The notes beneath the pieces were generated by a model. The model was not told the DNA's origin and made no database searches. It worked only from the letters and a program-made list of their open reading frames with translations. The position numbers were made by a program, and so were the translations under genes. From positions 124,001 to 188,000 of the forward strand of contig CAWDKW010000002.1 in assembly GCA_963803065.1 (NCBI GenBank): a stretch of DNA of 64,000 bases, written 5' to 3'. The DNA is from DASXMT01 sp963803065. Lineage in GTDB: Bacteria > Actinomycetota > Acidimicrobiia > Acidimicrobiales > RAAP-2. Numbering within the stretch: position 1 is the first letter of the stretch; each line of letters starts with the position of its first letter. This document shows, piece after piece, positions 16,175-24,578 of this stretch.

Positions 16175-17679
16175 CCGTGCCCGAGCAGCAGGATCCGAGC
16201 ACCGGGCAGGACACGGGTCTCACCGTCGTGAACGTCGAGGTGGACGGTCGCCCGGGATGCACCGTCCATATCGAACAGGGCCGGGTCGCAGCGCTGGAGA
16301 CCGGCGGGGCCATGACGAGGACCGCCAACAACACGGTCCTCGACGGCCGAGGCGGTGCTCTCCTCCCCGGCCTGCACGACCATCACACCCATTTGTTCAG
16401 CCTCGCCGCACGCCAACGGTCCGTGCTGTGCGGCCCTCCGACCGTACGTGACCGATCGTCCCTGGCCCGCACGCTGGCTGCCGCCCTTGGCGAGATGGCG
16501 CCGGGTTCGACCGGTTCCCCCTGGCTCCGAGGGTACGGGTACGACGAGTCGGTGACCGGCCCGCTCACCGCGGACGTGGTGGATGACCTCCTCGGAGACC
16601 ACCGTCGGCGACCGGTTCGGATCCAACATCGCAGCGGTCACCAGTGGGTGGTGAACCGGAGGGGCCTGGAAATGTTGGGGTTGGCCGACGCAGCCTCGGG
16701 CGCCATCGGGGCGGCGGCCGGCGGTGAGGTGGGAGGCGCCGGTGGCGTGGAGGTCGGCGCCGATGGGCGGCCGACGGGTGTGCTCTACGATGCCGACACC
16801 CTGATCCGCCTGCGAGTCCACGATGACCCGCCGTCCCTGACCGCCATCAGCGAGCAGCTGTCACGCTGTGGCGTGACCGGGGTAACCGATGCCACGGCGT
16901 CCAACGGCTCCGAGGAGCTGGCCGCATTCGAGGCAGCCGTCCTCAACGGTGAGCTCGGCCAGTCCGTGCTCGTTCTGGGGGGCACCCTTCCCGTCCGCCA
17001 CCAGGGGCCGGTCACCACCGGCGCCCTGAAGCTGGTGCTCGAGGATCGCCAGCTCCCCGGGGTCGACGACCTGGTCGACTCGATCAGGTCGGCCGGGCGG
17101 CGCGGCGTGGCCCTGCACGCAGTCACCCGTGAGAGCCTGGTGCTGGCGGCCACCGCCCTGTCGATGGCCGGGGGCGGCCCCCATCGCATCGAGCACGCCA
17201 GCGTTGCCCCACCCGAGGTGGTGGACCTCCTGCGCCCGCTGGCTGTCACCGTGGTGACCCAACCGGCGTTCATCGGCGAGCACGGCGACAGGTATCGCCG
17301 TGATGTCGACCCGACCGACCAGGCCTGGCTCTACCGCCTCCGGGCCTGGGACGTGGCCGGCGTCCCCTTGGCTGGGAGCACGGACGCCCCCTTCGGCCCA
17401 CCGGACCCCTGGCGGGCAGTCGCCGACGCCGTCTCGAGGCGGACCGCCCTCGGTGCCGTGATCGGGGCCGACGAACGGTTGACACCAGAGCGGGCGCTGT
17501 CCCTGTTCCTGGGCCATCCCGGCGACCCCGGCGGCCCCGCCCGCACCGTGTCGCCGGGGAGCCCCGCCGACCTCTGCCTGTTGGCGCTTCCCTGGCGGCG
17601 TGCCCGCACCGAGCTGGGCAGCCAACTGGTCAGGGCCACCATCAAGGGGGGCCGGATCCTGTACCAGGCCCCCTCGTGA
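16171..17679 (+). CDS. Amidohydrolase family 3 (YtcJ-like) metal-dependent hydrolase
   Basis: This 502-residue Amidohydro_3 enzyme has LPGLHDHHTHLF at 65-76 carrying the N-terminal metal ligands (HDHHTH at 69-74). Further ligands are probably in GVALHAVTRES, PHRIEHASV and AGSTDAPFGPPDP. A C-terminal beta-sandwich segment reads SPGSPADLCLL. Relatives include N-substituted formamide deformylase and other exo-amide hydrolases. GTG 16171 overlaps the stop of the CoA-transferase by 4 bp, so the two are co-translated. The crotonase gene starts 94 bp further on. Substrate unknown. Confidence 0.85.
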   Translation: MTVPEQQDPSTGQDTGLTVVNVEVDGRPGCTVHIEQGRVAALETGGAMTRTANNTVLDGRGGALLPGLHDHHTHLFSLAARQRSVLCGPPTVRDRSSLARTLAAALGEMAPGSTGSPWLRGYGYDESVTGPLTADVVDDLLGDHRRRPVRIQHRSGHQWVVNRRGLEMLGLADAASGAIGAAAGGEVGGAGGVEVGADGRPTGVLYDADTLIRLRVHDDPPSLTAISEQLSRCGVTGVTDATASNGSEELAAFEAAVLNGELGQSVLVLGGTLPVRHQGPVTTGALKLVLEDRQLPGVDDLVDSIRSAGRRGVALHAVTRESLVLAATALSMAGGGPHRIEHASVAPPEVVDLLRPLAVTVVTQPAFIGEHGDRYRRDVDPTDQAWLYRLRAWDVAGVPLAGSTDAPFGPPDPWRAVADAVSRRTALGAVIGADERLTPERALSLFLGHPGDPGGPARTVSPGSPADLCLLALPWRRARTELGSQLVRATIKGGRILYQAPS

Positions 17680-17773
17680 GCCGAGGTCCCACCCTGCAGT
17701 TGACCCGCCACGAGCCGCGGGCCGGCCTTGCGCCTGGCTCCGCCGTGCACCGCCCCGACAGTACGTTGTCGAG

Positions 17774-18829
17774 GTGACCAGCTCCCCAGGCGAGGCGCGC
17801 ATCCTGTTCGCCCCCGAGGTACTTCGGCTCGTCGAAGACGGTCTGGCCCCGGAAGCCGTCGGGCCGTTCGGGGATCGGCCGGTCCTGGCGATAGCCGTCG
17901 ATGACGACCCGATGCTGGGGGCGGCGGCCGACGTGGTGCGCTCCGTTCCGTGCGTGACCGTTGGTGTGGCCCGGGCCGGCGCCGACCTCTCCGCACCGCC
18001 GGACCTCGACATCCTGTTGGCCGAAGAAGGTGAAGCCACGGCGAGGCCTTGGGTCGGATGTCCCGACATCGAAGGCGCGCTCACCCGGGTCGGCCGGGCC
18101 GTCGAACAGGGCCCCGCTCCGGCCATCGCCCTCGTCCAGCTCCTGCGGTTCAGCGGCGGCATCTCGGTGAACGATGCCCTGGTGTCGGAGTCGTTCGTGT
18201 ACTCGATGCTGCAATCCGGGCCCGACCATCGCCAGTGGATCGGCCGGCGCGGACCGATGGCCCACCGAAAACTGCCCGGCCCCGCGGTCCTTGCCCACCG
18301 AGAAGGCCCGTCTCTGTCGTTGACCCTCAATCGGCCCGAAGTCCGGAACGCCTACGACGCCGCCATGCGCGACGAGCTGGTGACCATGTTCCAGGTGGCT
18401 GCGGCCGACCCGTCCATCACCTCGATCTCGCTGGCCGGAGCAGGGCCCTCCTTTTGCAGCGGTGGGGACCTGTCCGAATTCGGATCGGTGCCCGACCCGG
18501 TGGCTGCCCACGTGATCCGGACGACACGAAGCGTGGCTCCCTGGCTGGCCCGGTGCGCGAGCCGGACAACGGCCATCGTGCACGGTGCCTGCGTCGGCGC
18601 CGGCACCGAGCTGCCGGCCTTCGCCGCCCACGTGCTGGCCAGACCGGACGCCACCTTTCAATTGCCAGAGGTTCCCATGGGGTTGATCCCCGGGGCCGGC
18701 GGCACGGTGAGCCTTCCCCGCCGTATCGGCCGCCAGCGCACCGCCTACCTGGCCATCACCGGTTCGGCCATCGACGCGGCCACCGCTCTGGCCTGGCATC
18801 TGGTCGACCGGATCGAACCTGCGCCGTAG
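17774..18829 (+). CDS. Enoyl-CoA hydratase/isomerase family protein with N-terminal extension
   Basis: Of 351 residues, only about 170-351 form a crotonase fold. That part has LSLTLNRPEVRNAYDAAMRDEL near 181-202, oxyanion segment CSGGDL at 228-233, HGACVGAGTEL at 270-280, and PEVPMGLIPGAGGT near 298-311. The catalytic glutamates of hydratases map to E279 and E299 by eye. The first ~165 residues are an unrecognised domain; a similar extension is known in a few actinobacterial crotonases. GTG 17774 gives this form, and the frame has no better start between it and the crotonase part. It probably acts on an acyl-CoA produced via the upstream CoA-transferase. Confidence 0.8.
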   Translation: MTSSPGEARILFAPEVLRLVEDGLAPEAVGPFGDRPVLAIAVDDDPMLGAAADVVRSVPCVTVGVARAGADLSAPPDLDILLAEEGEATARPWVGCPDIEGALTRVGRAVEQGPAPAIALVQLLRFSGGISVNDALVSESFVYSMLQSGPDHRQWIGRRGPMAHRKLPGPAVLAHREGPSLSLTLNRPEVRNAYDAAMRDELVTMFQVAAADPSITSISLAGAGPSFCSGGDLSEFGSVPDPVAAHVIRTTRSVAPWLARCASRTTAIVHGACVGAGTELPAFAAHVLARPDATFQLPEVPMGLIPGAGGTVSLPRRIGRQRTAYLAITGSAIDAATALAWHLVDRIEPAP

Positions 18830-18940
18830 CCTTCGCCGCCGCTGGCTCCTCACGTCGGGAGTAAACGGGGCCATGACGCCCGGGTTCTCCGATGTCCCGA
18901 GCCCTGACGGCCAGGGTCCGCGGCGCGGGCCATGACGCTG

Positions 18941-18974
18941 GGGGCCGTGGACATTTAGGGGCCGTGGACATTTA
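18941..18974. repeat. Exact 17-bp tandem duplication overlapping the icmF promoter
   Basis: GGGGCCGTGGACATTTA at 18941-18957 is repeated exactly at 18958-18974. The TGGACA -35-like hexamer of the probable icmF promoter lies in the second copy, so the upstream copy offers a duplicate hexamer 17 bp away. Confidence 0.9.
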
Positions 18975-18994
18975 GTAGGACGTACAACTATTAT
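18965..18994 (+). promoter_or_regulatory. Probable icmF promoter giving a leaderless mRNA
   Basis: TGGACA (18965-18970), an 18-bp spacer and TATTAT (18989-18994) match the sigma-A consensus at five of six bases in each hexamer. The icmF ATG begins at 19001, six bases after the -10, so transcription should start at or next to the start codon. No Shine-Dalgarno sequence is present, which agrees with leaderless initiation. Confidence 0.65.
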
Positions 18995-19000
18995 GCCGGC

Positions 19001-22000
19001 ATGAGTTCCTCCAACCGTCCCGAGCCGGCCATCGATCGGGTCGACGGGAACGCCCCCCTCCACCGGCCTGCGCACCCGGTGCGCTTCATCACCGCGGCCA
19101 GCCTGTTCGACGGCCACGACGCCGCCATCAACATCATGCGCCGGCTGCTCCAGGCCCAAGGGGCCGAGGTCGTCCACCTCGGCCACAACCGCTCGGTCGA
19201 CGAGGTGGTGGCGGCGGCCATCGCCGAGGACGTCCAGGGGGTGGCCATCAGCTCCTACCAGGGCGGCCACGTCGAGTACTTCAAGTACCTGGTCGATCGG
19301 CTCAAGGCCGAGGGGCGAGGTGACATCGCCGTCTACGGCGGCGGTGGTGGCGTCATCGTCCCTTCGGAGATCGCCGAGCTCGAGGCCTACGGCGTCCGCC
19401 GGATCTTCTCCCCGAGCGACGGCCAGCGCCTGGGGCTCGAGAGGATGATCAACCTGCTCATCGAGGAGTGCGACCGCGACCTGGCCGCCGAGCCGCCGGA
19501 TTCGCTGGACCTGCTCTACGGCGGACACACCGGGGACCTGGCCCGGGTCATCACCTGTCTCGAGGCGGGATCCCTCGACCAGCGCTCCATCGAGGCGATC
19601 GAATCGGCCGCGCAGCGCCGGAAAGCGCCGGTGCTGGGCGTCACCGGCACCGGGGGGTCGGGGAAGTCATCGCTGACCGACGAGATCATCCGGCGTTTCC
19701 GGCAGGATCAGGAGGACAAGCTGGCCGTCGCCGTGCTGGCCGTCGACCCGACGCGCCGCCGAGGAGGCGGGGCCCTCCTCGGCGACCGAATCAGGATGAA
19801 CGCCATCGACTCGTCCCGGGTGTACTTCCGGTCGCTCGCCACCCGGGGCTCGGCCTCCGAGATCCCCCCGCCTCTTCCGATGGTGGTGGGCGCCTGTCGG
19901 GCCGCCGGTTTCGACCTGGTCATCGTGGAGACCCCGGGCATCGGCCAGGGTGATGCCGGCATCGTCGATATCGCCGACCTCTCCCTCTACGTGATGACAC
20001 CTGAGTTCGGGGCCGCCTCGCAACTCGAGAAGATCGACATGCTCGACCTCGCCGATGCCGTGGCCATCAACAAGTTCGACCGCCGCGGCGCCGACGACGC
20101 CCTGCGGCAGGTGCGTCGGCAGTGGGTCCGTGACCACGGGCTCGCCCCCGAAGACACCGAGCCCGTGTTCGGCACCATCGCCTCGCGCTTCAACGACGAC
20201 GGCGTGACCGCCCTGTACCAACACCTCCGGGACCGGCTGTCCGGCATGGGCCTGGTGACCGTGCCCGGGGTGCTCCCGGTGATCGGTGGCCGAGCCTCGA
20301 CCAAGGCGTCGGTGATCATCCCGGGCCCGAGGCGGCGCTACCTGGCCGAGATCACCGAGACCGTGCACCGCTATCACGCCACGACCGCCGAGCTGGCGGC
20401 AGAAGCCCGCCGGTCCCAGCAGTTGACCGAGGTGCTGTCCCTGGCCGAGTCCGAGGGATCGGCCGTGGGCGACCTGGACACCCTGGCCGAGCGGGCGGAA
20501 TCGGCCCGGGACCCGGAGGGGCGACGGCTCCTCGAGGAGTGGGACCAGCTGCGCACATCGCTGACAGCGGCCGGTCCCGAGGATGCCTCTCTCTCGAGCG
20601 AGACCAACCCAGTCCTGTGGCGGACGTCGCTGTCGGGGAACCGCATCCCCAAGGTGGCCCTGCCCCGGGTCACCGAGCACGGGGAGCTGGTGCGGTGGCT
20701 CCGGTCGGAGCACCTCCCCGGCCACTTTCCCTTCACCGCCGGTGTGTTCCCCTTCAAGCGTGAGGGCGAGGACCCGGCCCGCATGTTCGCCGGCGAGGGC
20801 GACCCCTTCCGCACCAACCGTCGGTTCCATCTGCTCGCGTCGGGGCTCCCCGCCACTCGGCTGTCGACGGCGTTCGACTCGGTCACGCTGTACGGCTTCG
20901 ACCCCGACGAGCGACCCGACATCTACGGCAAGATCGGCACCTCCGGCGTATCCATCGCCACCCTGGACGACATGAAGGTGCTCTTCGACGGGATCGACCT
21001 CTGCGATCCGGCCACGTCGGTGTCGATGACCATCAACGGTCCCGCCCCCACCATCCTGGCCATGTTCCTGTGCACGGCCATCGACCAACGTCTCGACTTG
21101 TTCGAGGCCGAACATGGCCGGCCGGCCGCGGCCGGCGAGCGCGAGGCCCTGAGCGCCGAAGTGTTGCGCACGGTACGGGGCACCGTCCAGGCAGACATCC
21201 TGAAGGAGGACCAGGGCCAGAACACGTGCATCTTCTCGACCGAGTTCTCCCTCGGGGTGATGGCCGACATAGCCGACTGGTTCATCGAGCACGAGGTGCG
21301 GAACTTCTACTCGGTGTCCATCTCCGGTTACCACATCGCCGAAGCGGGCGCGAACCCGGTCACCCAGTTGGCCTTCACCCTGGCCAATGCCTTCACCTAT
21401 GTCGAGGCCTATCTGGCCCGGGGCATGAACGTCGACGACTTCGCTCCCAACCTCTCCTTTTTCTTCTCCAACGGGATGGACCCCGAGTACACGGTGATCG
21501 GGCGCGTCGCCCGGCGCATCTGGGCCATCGCCCTGCGGGACAATTACGGGGCCAACGCTCGGTCGCAGCGGCTCAAGTACCACGTCCAGACGTCGGGACG
21601 GTCGCTCCATGCCCAGGAGATGGCGTTCAACGACATCCGGACCACGCTGCAGGCGCTGTGCGCCATCTACGACAACGCCAACAGCCTGCACACCAACGCC
21701 TACGACGAGGCAGTGACCACGCCGACCGGGGAATCGGTCCGGCGGGCATTGGCCATCCAGCTCATCATCAACAAGGAGTGGGGCCTGGCCGCCAACGAGA
21801 ACCCGCTCCAGGGCAGCTTCATCGTCGAAGAGCTCACCGACCTGGTCGAAGAGGCCGTCCTGGCCGAGATGGACCGGATCAGCGAGCGCGGCGGGGTCCT
21901 CGGGGCCATGGAGACCGGGTATCAGCGTGGGCGGATCCAGGACGACTCCATGGTCTACGAGCACCGCAAGCACGACGGCACGCTGCCCATCGTCGGGGTC

Positions 22001-22276
22001 AACACGTTCGTCGACCCCGAGGCCAAGCCGCCAATCGGAACGATGGAGCTGGCTCGCTCCACCGAGGAGGAGAAGCAGGGTCAGATCACCCGACTCCGCC
22101 AGTTCCAACGCGAGCACGCCGGTGAACGGGATGGGGCCCTCGACGCCCTCCGCGCCGTCGCGCTCGAGGGCGGCAACGTCTTTGCCCAGCTGATGGCCAC
22201 CGTCCGTCACGCCAGCTTGGGGGAAATTACCCACGCCTTGTTCGACGTCGGCGGCTCCTACCGACGCAACGTGTGA
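19001..22276 (+). CDS. icmF: Fused isobutyryl-CoA mutase IcmF
   Basis: This 1091-residue fusion has three parts in IcmF order. An N-terminal B12-binding domain has DGHD at 37-40, the base-off histidine motif. A MeaB-like G-protein chaperone has Walker A GTGGSGKSS at 216-224, ETPGIGQGDAGIVD near 310-323 and NKFD at 357-360. A large acyl-CoA mutase TIM barrel runs from about 560 to the end. It rearranges isobutyryl-CoA and n-butyryl-CoA using adenosylcobalamin; relatives act on pivalyl- or isovaleryl-CoA, and the substrate-selecting residues cannot be settled by eye. The convergent MarR gene lies 87 bp beyond the stop. Length and domains are complete. Confidence 0.93.
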   Translation: MSSSNRPEPAIDRVDGNAPLHRPAHPVRFITAASLFDGHDAAINIMRRLLQAQGAEVVHLGHNRSVDEVVAAAIAEDVQGVAISSYQGGHVEYFKYLVDRLKAEGRGDIAVYGGGGGVIVPSEIAELEAYGVRRIFSPSDGQRLGLERMINLLIEECDRDLAAEPPDSLDLLYGGHTGDLARVITCLEAGSLDQRSIEAIESAAQRRKAPVLGVTGTGGSGKSSLTDEIIRRFRQDQEDKLAVAVLAVDPTRRRGGGALLGDRIRMNAIDSSRVYFRSLATRGSASEIPPPLPMVVGACRAAGFDLVIVETPGIGQGDAGIVDIADLSLYVMTPEFGAASQLEKIDMLDLADAVAINKFDRRGADDALRQVRRQWVRDHGLAPEDTEPVFGTIASRFNDDGVTALYQHLRDRLSGMGLVTVPGVLPVIGGRASTKASVIIPGPRRRYLAEITETVHRYHATTAELAAEARRSQQLTEVLSLAESEGSAVGDLDTLAERAESARDPEGRRLLEEWDQLRTSLTAAGPEDASLSSETNPVLWRTSLSGNRIPKVALPRVTEHGELVRWLRSEHLPGHFPFTAGVFPFKREGEDPARMFAGEGDPFRTNRRFHLLASGLPATRLSTAFDSVTLYGFDPDERPDIYGKIGTSGVSIATLDDMKVLFDGIDLCDPATSVSMTINGPAPTILAMFLCTAIDQRLDLFEAEHGRPAAAGEREALSAEVLRTVRGTVQADILKEDQGQNTCIFSTEFSLGVMADIADWFIEHEVRNFYSVSISGYHIAEAGANPVTQLAFTLANAFTYVEAYLARGMNVDDFAPNLSFFFSNGMDPEYTVIGRVARRIWAIALRDNYGANARSQRLKYHVQTSGRSLHAQEMAFNDIRTTLQALCAIYDNANSLHTNAYDEAVTTPTGESVRRALAIQLIINKEWGLAANENPLQGSFIVEELTDLVEEAVLAEMDRISERGGVLGAMETGYQRGRIQDDSMVYEHRKHDGTLPIVGVNTFVDPEAKPPIGTMELARSTEEEKQGQITRLRQFQREHAGERDGALDALRAVALEGGNVFAQLMATVRHASLGEITHALFDVGGSYRRNV

Positions 22277-22297
22277 GCCTGGGGCGCGTTCGCGTGC

Positions 22298-22323
22298 GTC
22301 CGTCGGGCGTGGATCGCCCGGAC
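22298..22323 (+). terminator. Probable hairpin terminator after icmF
   Basis: CGGGCG-TGGAT-CGCCCG forms a perfect 6-bp stem, extended outward by GTCC/GGAC pairing with a small bulge. It starts 22 bp after the icmF stop, between convergent genes. There is no T tract, as is common in high-GC actinobacteria. Confidence 0.5.
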
Positions 22324-22365
22324 CGGGTCCCTCATCTGCCGTGAGCGGGTGGCTCGAGGGGATGG

Positions 22366-22878
22366 CTACGGGTCGGTGAAGTCGCCGATGTGAACCCGGA
22401 TCTTGCGGATGATCCGGAAGAGCTCGGCGAGATCGTGGTCGTCGAGCATCCCGAGTCCGAGGGCGATCTCGTTGACGGCGCGGGTCGCTCGCTTGGCCAG
22501 CGCACGGCCCTCGGGCGTCACCTCGGCCAACGTGGTCCGACCGTCGGTGGGGTGCGGCACCCGCTTGGCCAGCCCCTGGGCCTCGAGCCGGTCGATGATG
22601 TTGGTGACGCTGGTGGGGTGGATCATCAAGCGGTCTCCCATCTTGCCCAGCGGGAGCGACCCACCGCGGCTGAACGAGAGCAGGACCAGCCCCTCGTAAC
22701 GGGCGAAGGTCAGGCCGAACGGCCGCAGTGCCCCGTCGACGGCGGCCAGGACCACCTGTTGCGCCCGCATGATCGATGTGGCTGCGGCCATGGCTTCGCT
22801 CGCCTCGGCGTCCCACCGTTTCGCCCACTGGGACCGGGCCTCGTCGATGGGGTCGAAGGGGAGAGGGCGACGGCTCAC
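22366..22878 (-). CDS. MarR family transcriptional regulator
   Basis: This 170-residue winged-helix protein has LTFARYEGLVLLSFSRGGSLP, then LGKMGDRLMIHPTSVTNIIDRLEAQGLAKRV (recognition helix around TSVTNIIDRLE) and the wing HPTDGRTTLAEVTPEGRAL, the classical MarR pattern. It has long flanking helices for dimerisation. Starts at GTG 22878. It is convergent with icmF and lies upstream of the HAD and enoyl-CoA hydratase genes only in the reverse sense (they are transcribed toward it). The ligand is probably an aromatic or acyl-CoA compound; the target is unknown. Confidence 0.88.
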   Translation of the reverse strand: MSRRPLPFDPIDEARSQWAKRWDAEASEAMAAATSIMRAQQVVLAAVDGALRPFGLTFARYEGLVLLSFSRGGSLPLGKMGDRLMIHPTSVTNIIDRLEAQGLAKRVPHPTDGRTTLAEVTPEGRALAKRATRAVNEIALGLGMLDDHDLAELFRIIRKIRVHIGDFTDP

Positions 22879-22925
22879 GGCACTGAAGGGTAGCTAGCCG
22901 AAGCCACGCCGGCCGGGCCCGGTGC

Positions 22926-23558
22926 TCACCCGAGCGACATCCCCACGATCGCCGAGAGCTCCTCGAGCGCCGCCTCCGGCGCGGCGACCTTGATCGTCCG
23001 CATGCCCATGGCCCGGGCCGGCTTCAAGTTGATGCCCAGATCGTCGAGGTAGACCACCTGGTCCGGCGACACGCCCACCACCTCACAGGCCATCTCGTAG
23101 AAGCGCGGGTCGGGCTTGCGGACGCCCAGCTTGGACGACTCCAGCACCACGTCGAACAAGGCCAGGGCCTCGGCCACGTCGGGGCGGGCCGGGACCTGGT
23201 CGGCGTCCTGGTCGAGCACGAAGTTGTTGGTCAGGCAGGCCGTCTTGTACCGTTCCGAACAGCGGCGCAGCGCCTCGACCATGGCCGGGCGCACCTGGCC
23301 CGCCAGCCTCGCCATCACGGCGCGGGCGTCCACCCGGTACCCGGCAGCCTGGGCTTCGACCTCGAACAGCTCGCAGAACTCGGACATGTCGACATCGCCC
23401 CGTTCGAGCCGGGCCCACGCGTTGATGTCGGGATTGGTCGAGTTGATGGTCCGGATGGTGCCGACCGGAAGCCCCGCCGCCTCCTCGTACCGCTCGAAGG
23501 CATCGAACGGGCTGTCGGTGATGACCCCCCCGAAGTCGAACATCACGGATCGGATCAC
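22926..23558 (-). CDS. HAD-superfamily hydrolase
   Basis: This 210-residue HAD subfamily IA protein resembles the N-terminal phosphatase part of ACAD10-type proteins. Motif I is FDFGGVITDS at 7-16, where Asp8 is the nucleophile and the usual second Asp is Gly, as in that subgroup. Motif II is LTNN, motif III lysine is in GVRKPDP, and motif IV is YLDDLG. The small cap lies between motifs I and II. It follows the enoyl-CoA hydratase gene by 55 bp on the same strand, so the two are probably co-transcribed. The missing second Asp predicts weak or altered phosphatase activity. Starts at GTG 23558. Confidence 0.82.
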   Translation of the reverse strand: MIRSVMFDFGGVITDSPFDAFERYEEAAGLPVGTIRTINSTNPDINAWARLERGDVDMSEFCELFEVEAQAAGYRVDARAVMARLAGQVRPAMVEALRRCSERYKTACLTNNFVLDQDADQVPARPDVAEALALFDVVLESSKLGVRKPDPRFYEMACEVVGVSPDQVVYLDDLGINLKPARAMGMRTIKVAAPEAALEELSAIVGMSLG

Positions 23559-23613
23559 CGCCGCGCCCTTCCCGAGGTCGGCGGCCCGTTGCCGGTCGAG
23601 TCCGGCATCCGGT

Positions 23614-24372
23614 TCACCCGGCCTGCCGACGGGCCCGCTCGATCAGGGCCACCCGGCGGTGCTCGATGAGCTCGAGATCGATGCCCGCTCCGAGGAAGGT
23701 CTCGGCCGTGCGGACCTCCTCGGCCAGCGCCGCGGGGCCCCCGCCGGAGAACCCGGCGTATTCGGCCACGAGCACGCGTGTGGCCGCAGGCTCGGCCGAC
23801 GCGATGTCGACGGCCAGGGCCTTCACCACGTCGATGAGCTCGTCGTGGGGGACGACCCGGTTGACCAAACCGACCCGGCATGCCTCCTCGGCGCCGATGA
23901 AGTTCCCGGTCAGGCTCATCTCCCGGGCCGTGCGCACACCCACCGCCTGGGGCAGGAGCACGGACATCCCCCAGAACGGAACGAGCCCCACCCGGGTGTG
24001 CGTGTCGGCGAACCGGGCCCGTTCCGAGGCGATCAGAAAGTCGCAGGCGAGCGCCAGCTCGAGCCCTCCGGTGACGGCCGCTCCGTTCACCGCCCCGATC
24101 AATGGCTTGGCCAGCTGGGGCCAGGGCCGCCCGTCGGCCGGACGGACGTTCGCCCCTGAGGCGGCCATCTCCTTCAGGTCCAAACCGGCGCAAAAGGCCG
24201 GTCCAGCGCCAGTGAGCACCAGCACATCCACGTCGGCCCGGGCATCGAGGCGCGTCATGTGTCCCACCAGCTGCGAGAGCATGTCCGAGCTGAGGGCATT
24301 CCTGGCGTCGGGACGGTTGAGGGTGATCAAGGCGATGCCGTCGGTCACGTCCACCAACACCAGGTCAGACAC
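23614..24372 (-). CDS. Enoyl-CoA hydratase/isomerase family protein
   Basis: This 252-residue crotonase is of normal length. It has ALITLNRPDARNALSSDML near 13-31, oxyanion loop GAGPAFCAGLDLKEM near 54-68, NGAAVTGGLELALACDFLIAS near 95-115 and ADTHTRVGLVPFWG near 121-134. One hydratase glutamate (GGLELAL) is present; the second position appears to be Thr/His (DTHTRVG), so hydration may be weak and an isomerase or hydrolase role is possible. GTG 24372 has a GAGGAA ribosome site directly upstream. It forms an operon with the HAD gene and diverges from the acyl-CoA synthetase. Confidence 0.87.
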   Translation of the reverse strand: MSDLVLVDVTDGIALITLNRPDARNALSSDMLSQLVGHMTRLDARADVDVLVLTGAGPAFCAGLDLKEMAASGANVRPADGRPWPQLAKPLIGAVNGAAVTGGLELALACDFLIASERARFADTHTRVGLVPFWGMSVLLPQAVGVRTAREMSLTGNFIGAEEACRVGLVNRVVPHDELIDVVKALAVDIASAEPAATRVLVAEYAGFSGGGPAALAEEVRTAETFLGAGIDLELIEHRRVALIERARRQAG

Positions 24373-24578
24373 TTGATTCCTCACTTCGTCTCGTGCCTCG
24401 CGCCAAAGGCGGCCGGTCACTGCGGTGGCATCGTAGTGCCCCGGTCGGACCGGGCACCCGCCGAACCGGCAGGGAAGCGACAGGCTGCCTCGAGACCCGG
24501 GTATGGCGGGATCGCATCTCCCTTCGGGGGTCGTTTAGGGTGCCAGGGCGGATCGACCGAACAGAGGAATACCAGACC

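Noticed and set aside
19667..22828. A 1053-codon open frame on the minus strand across icmF
   Set aside because: It is a mirror of the high GC third-position bias of icmF; it has no recognisable domain and its 3' end overlaps the MarR gene.
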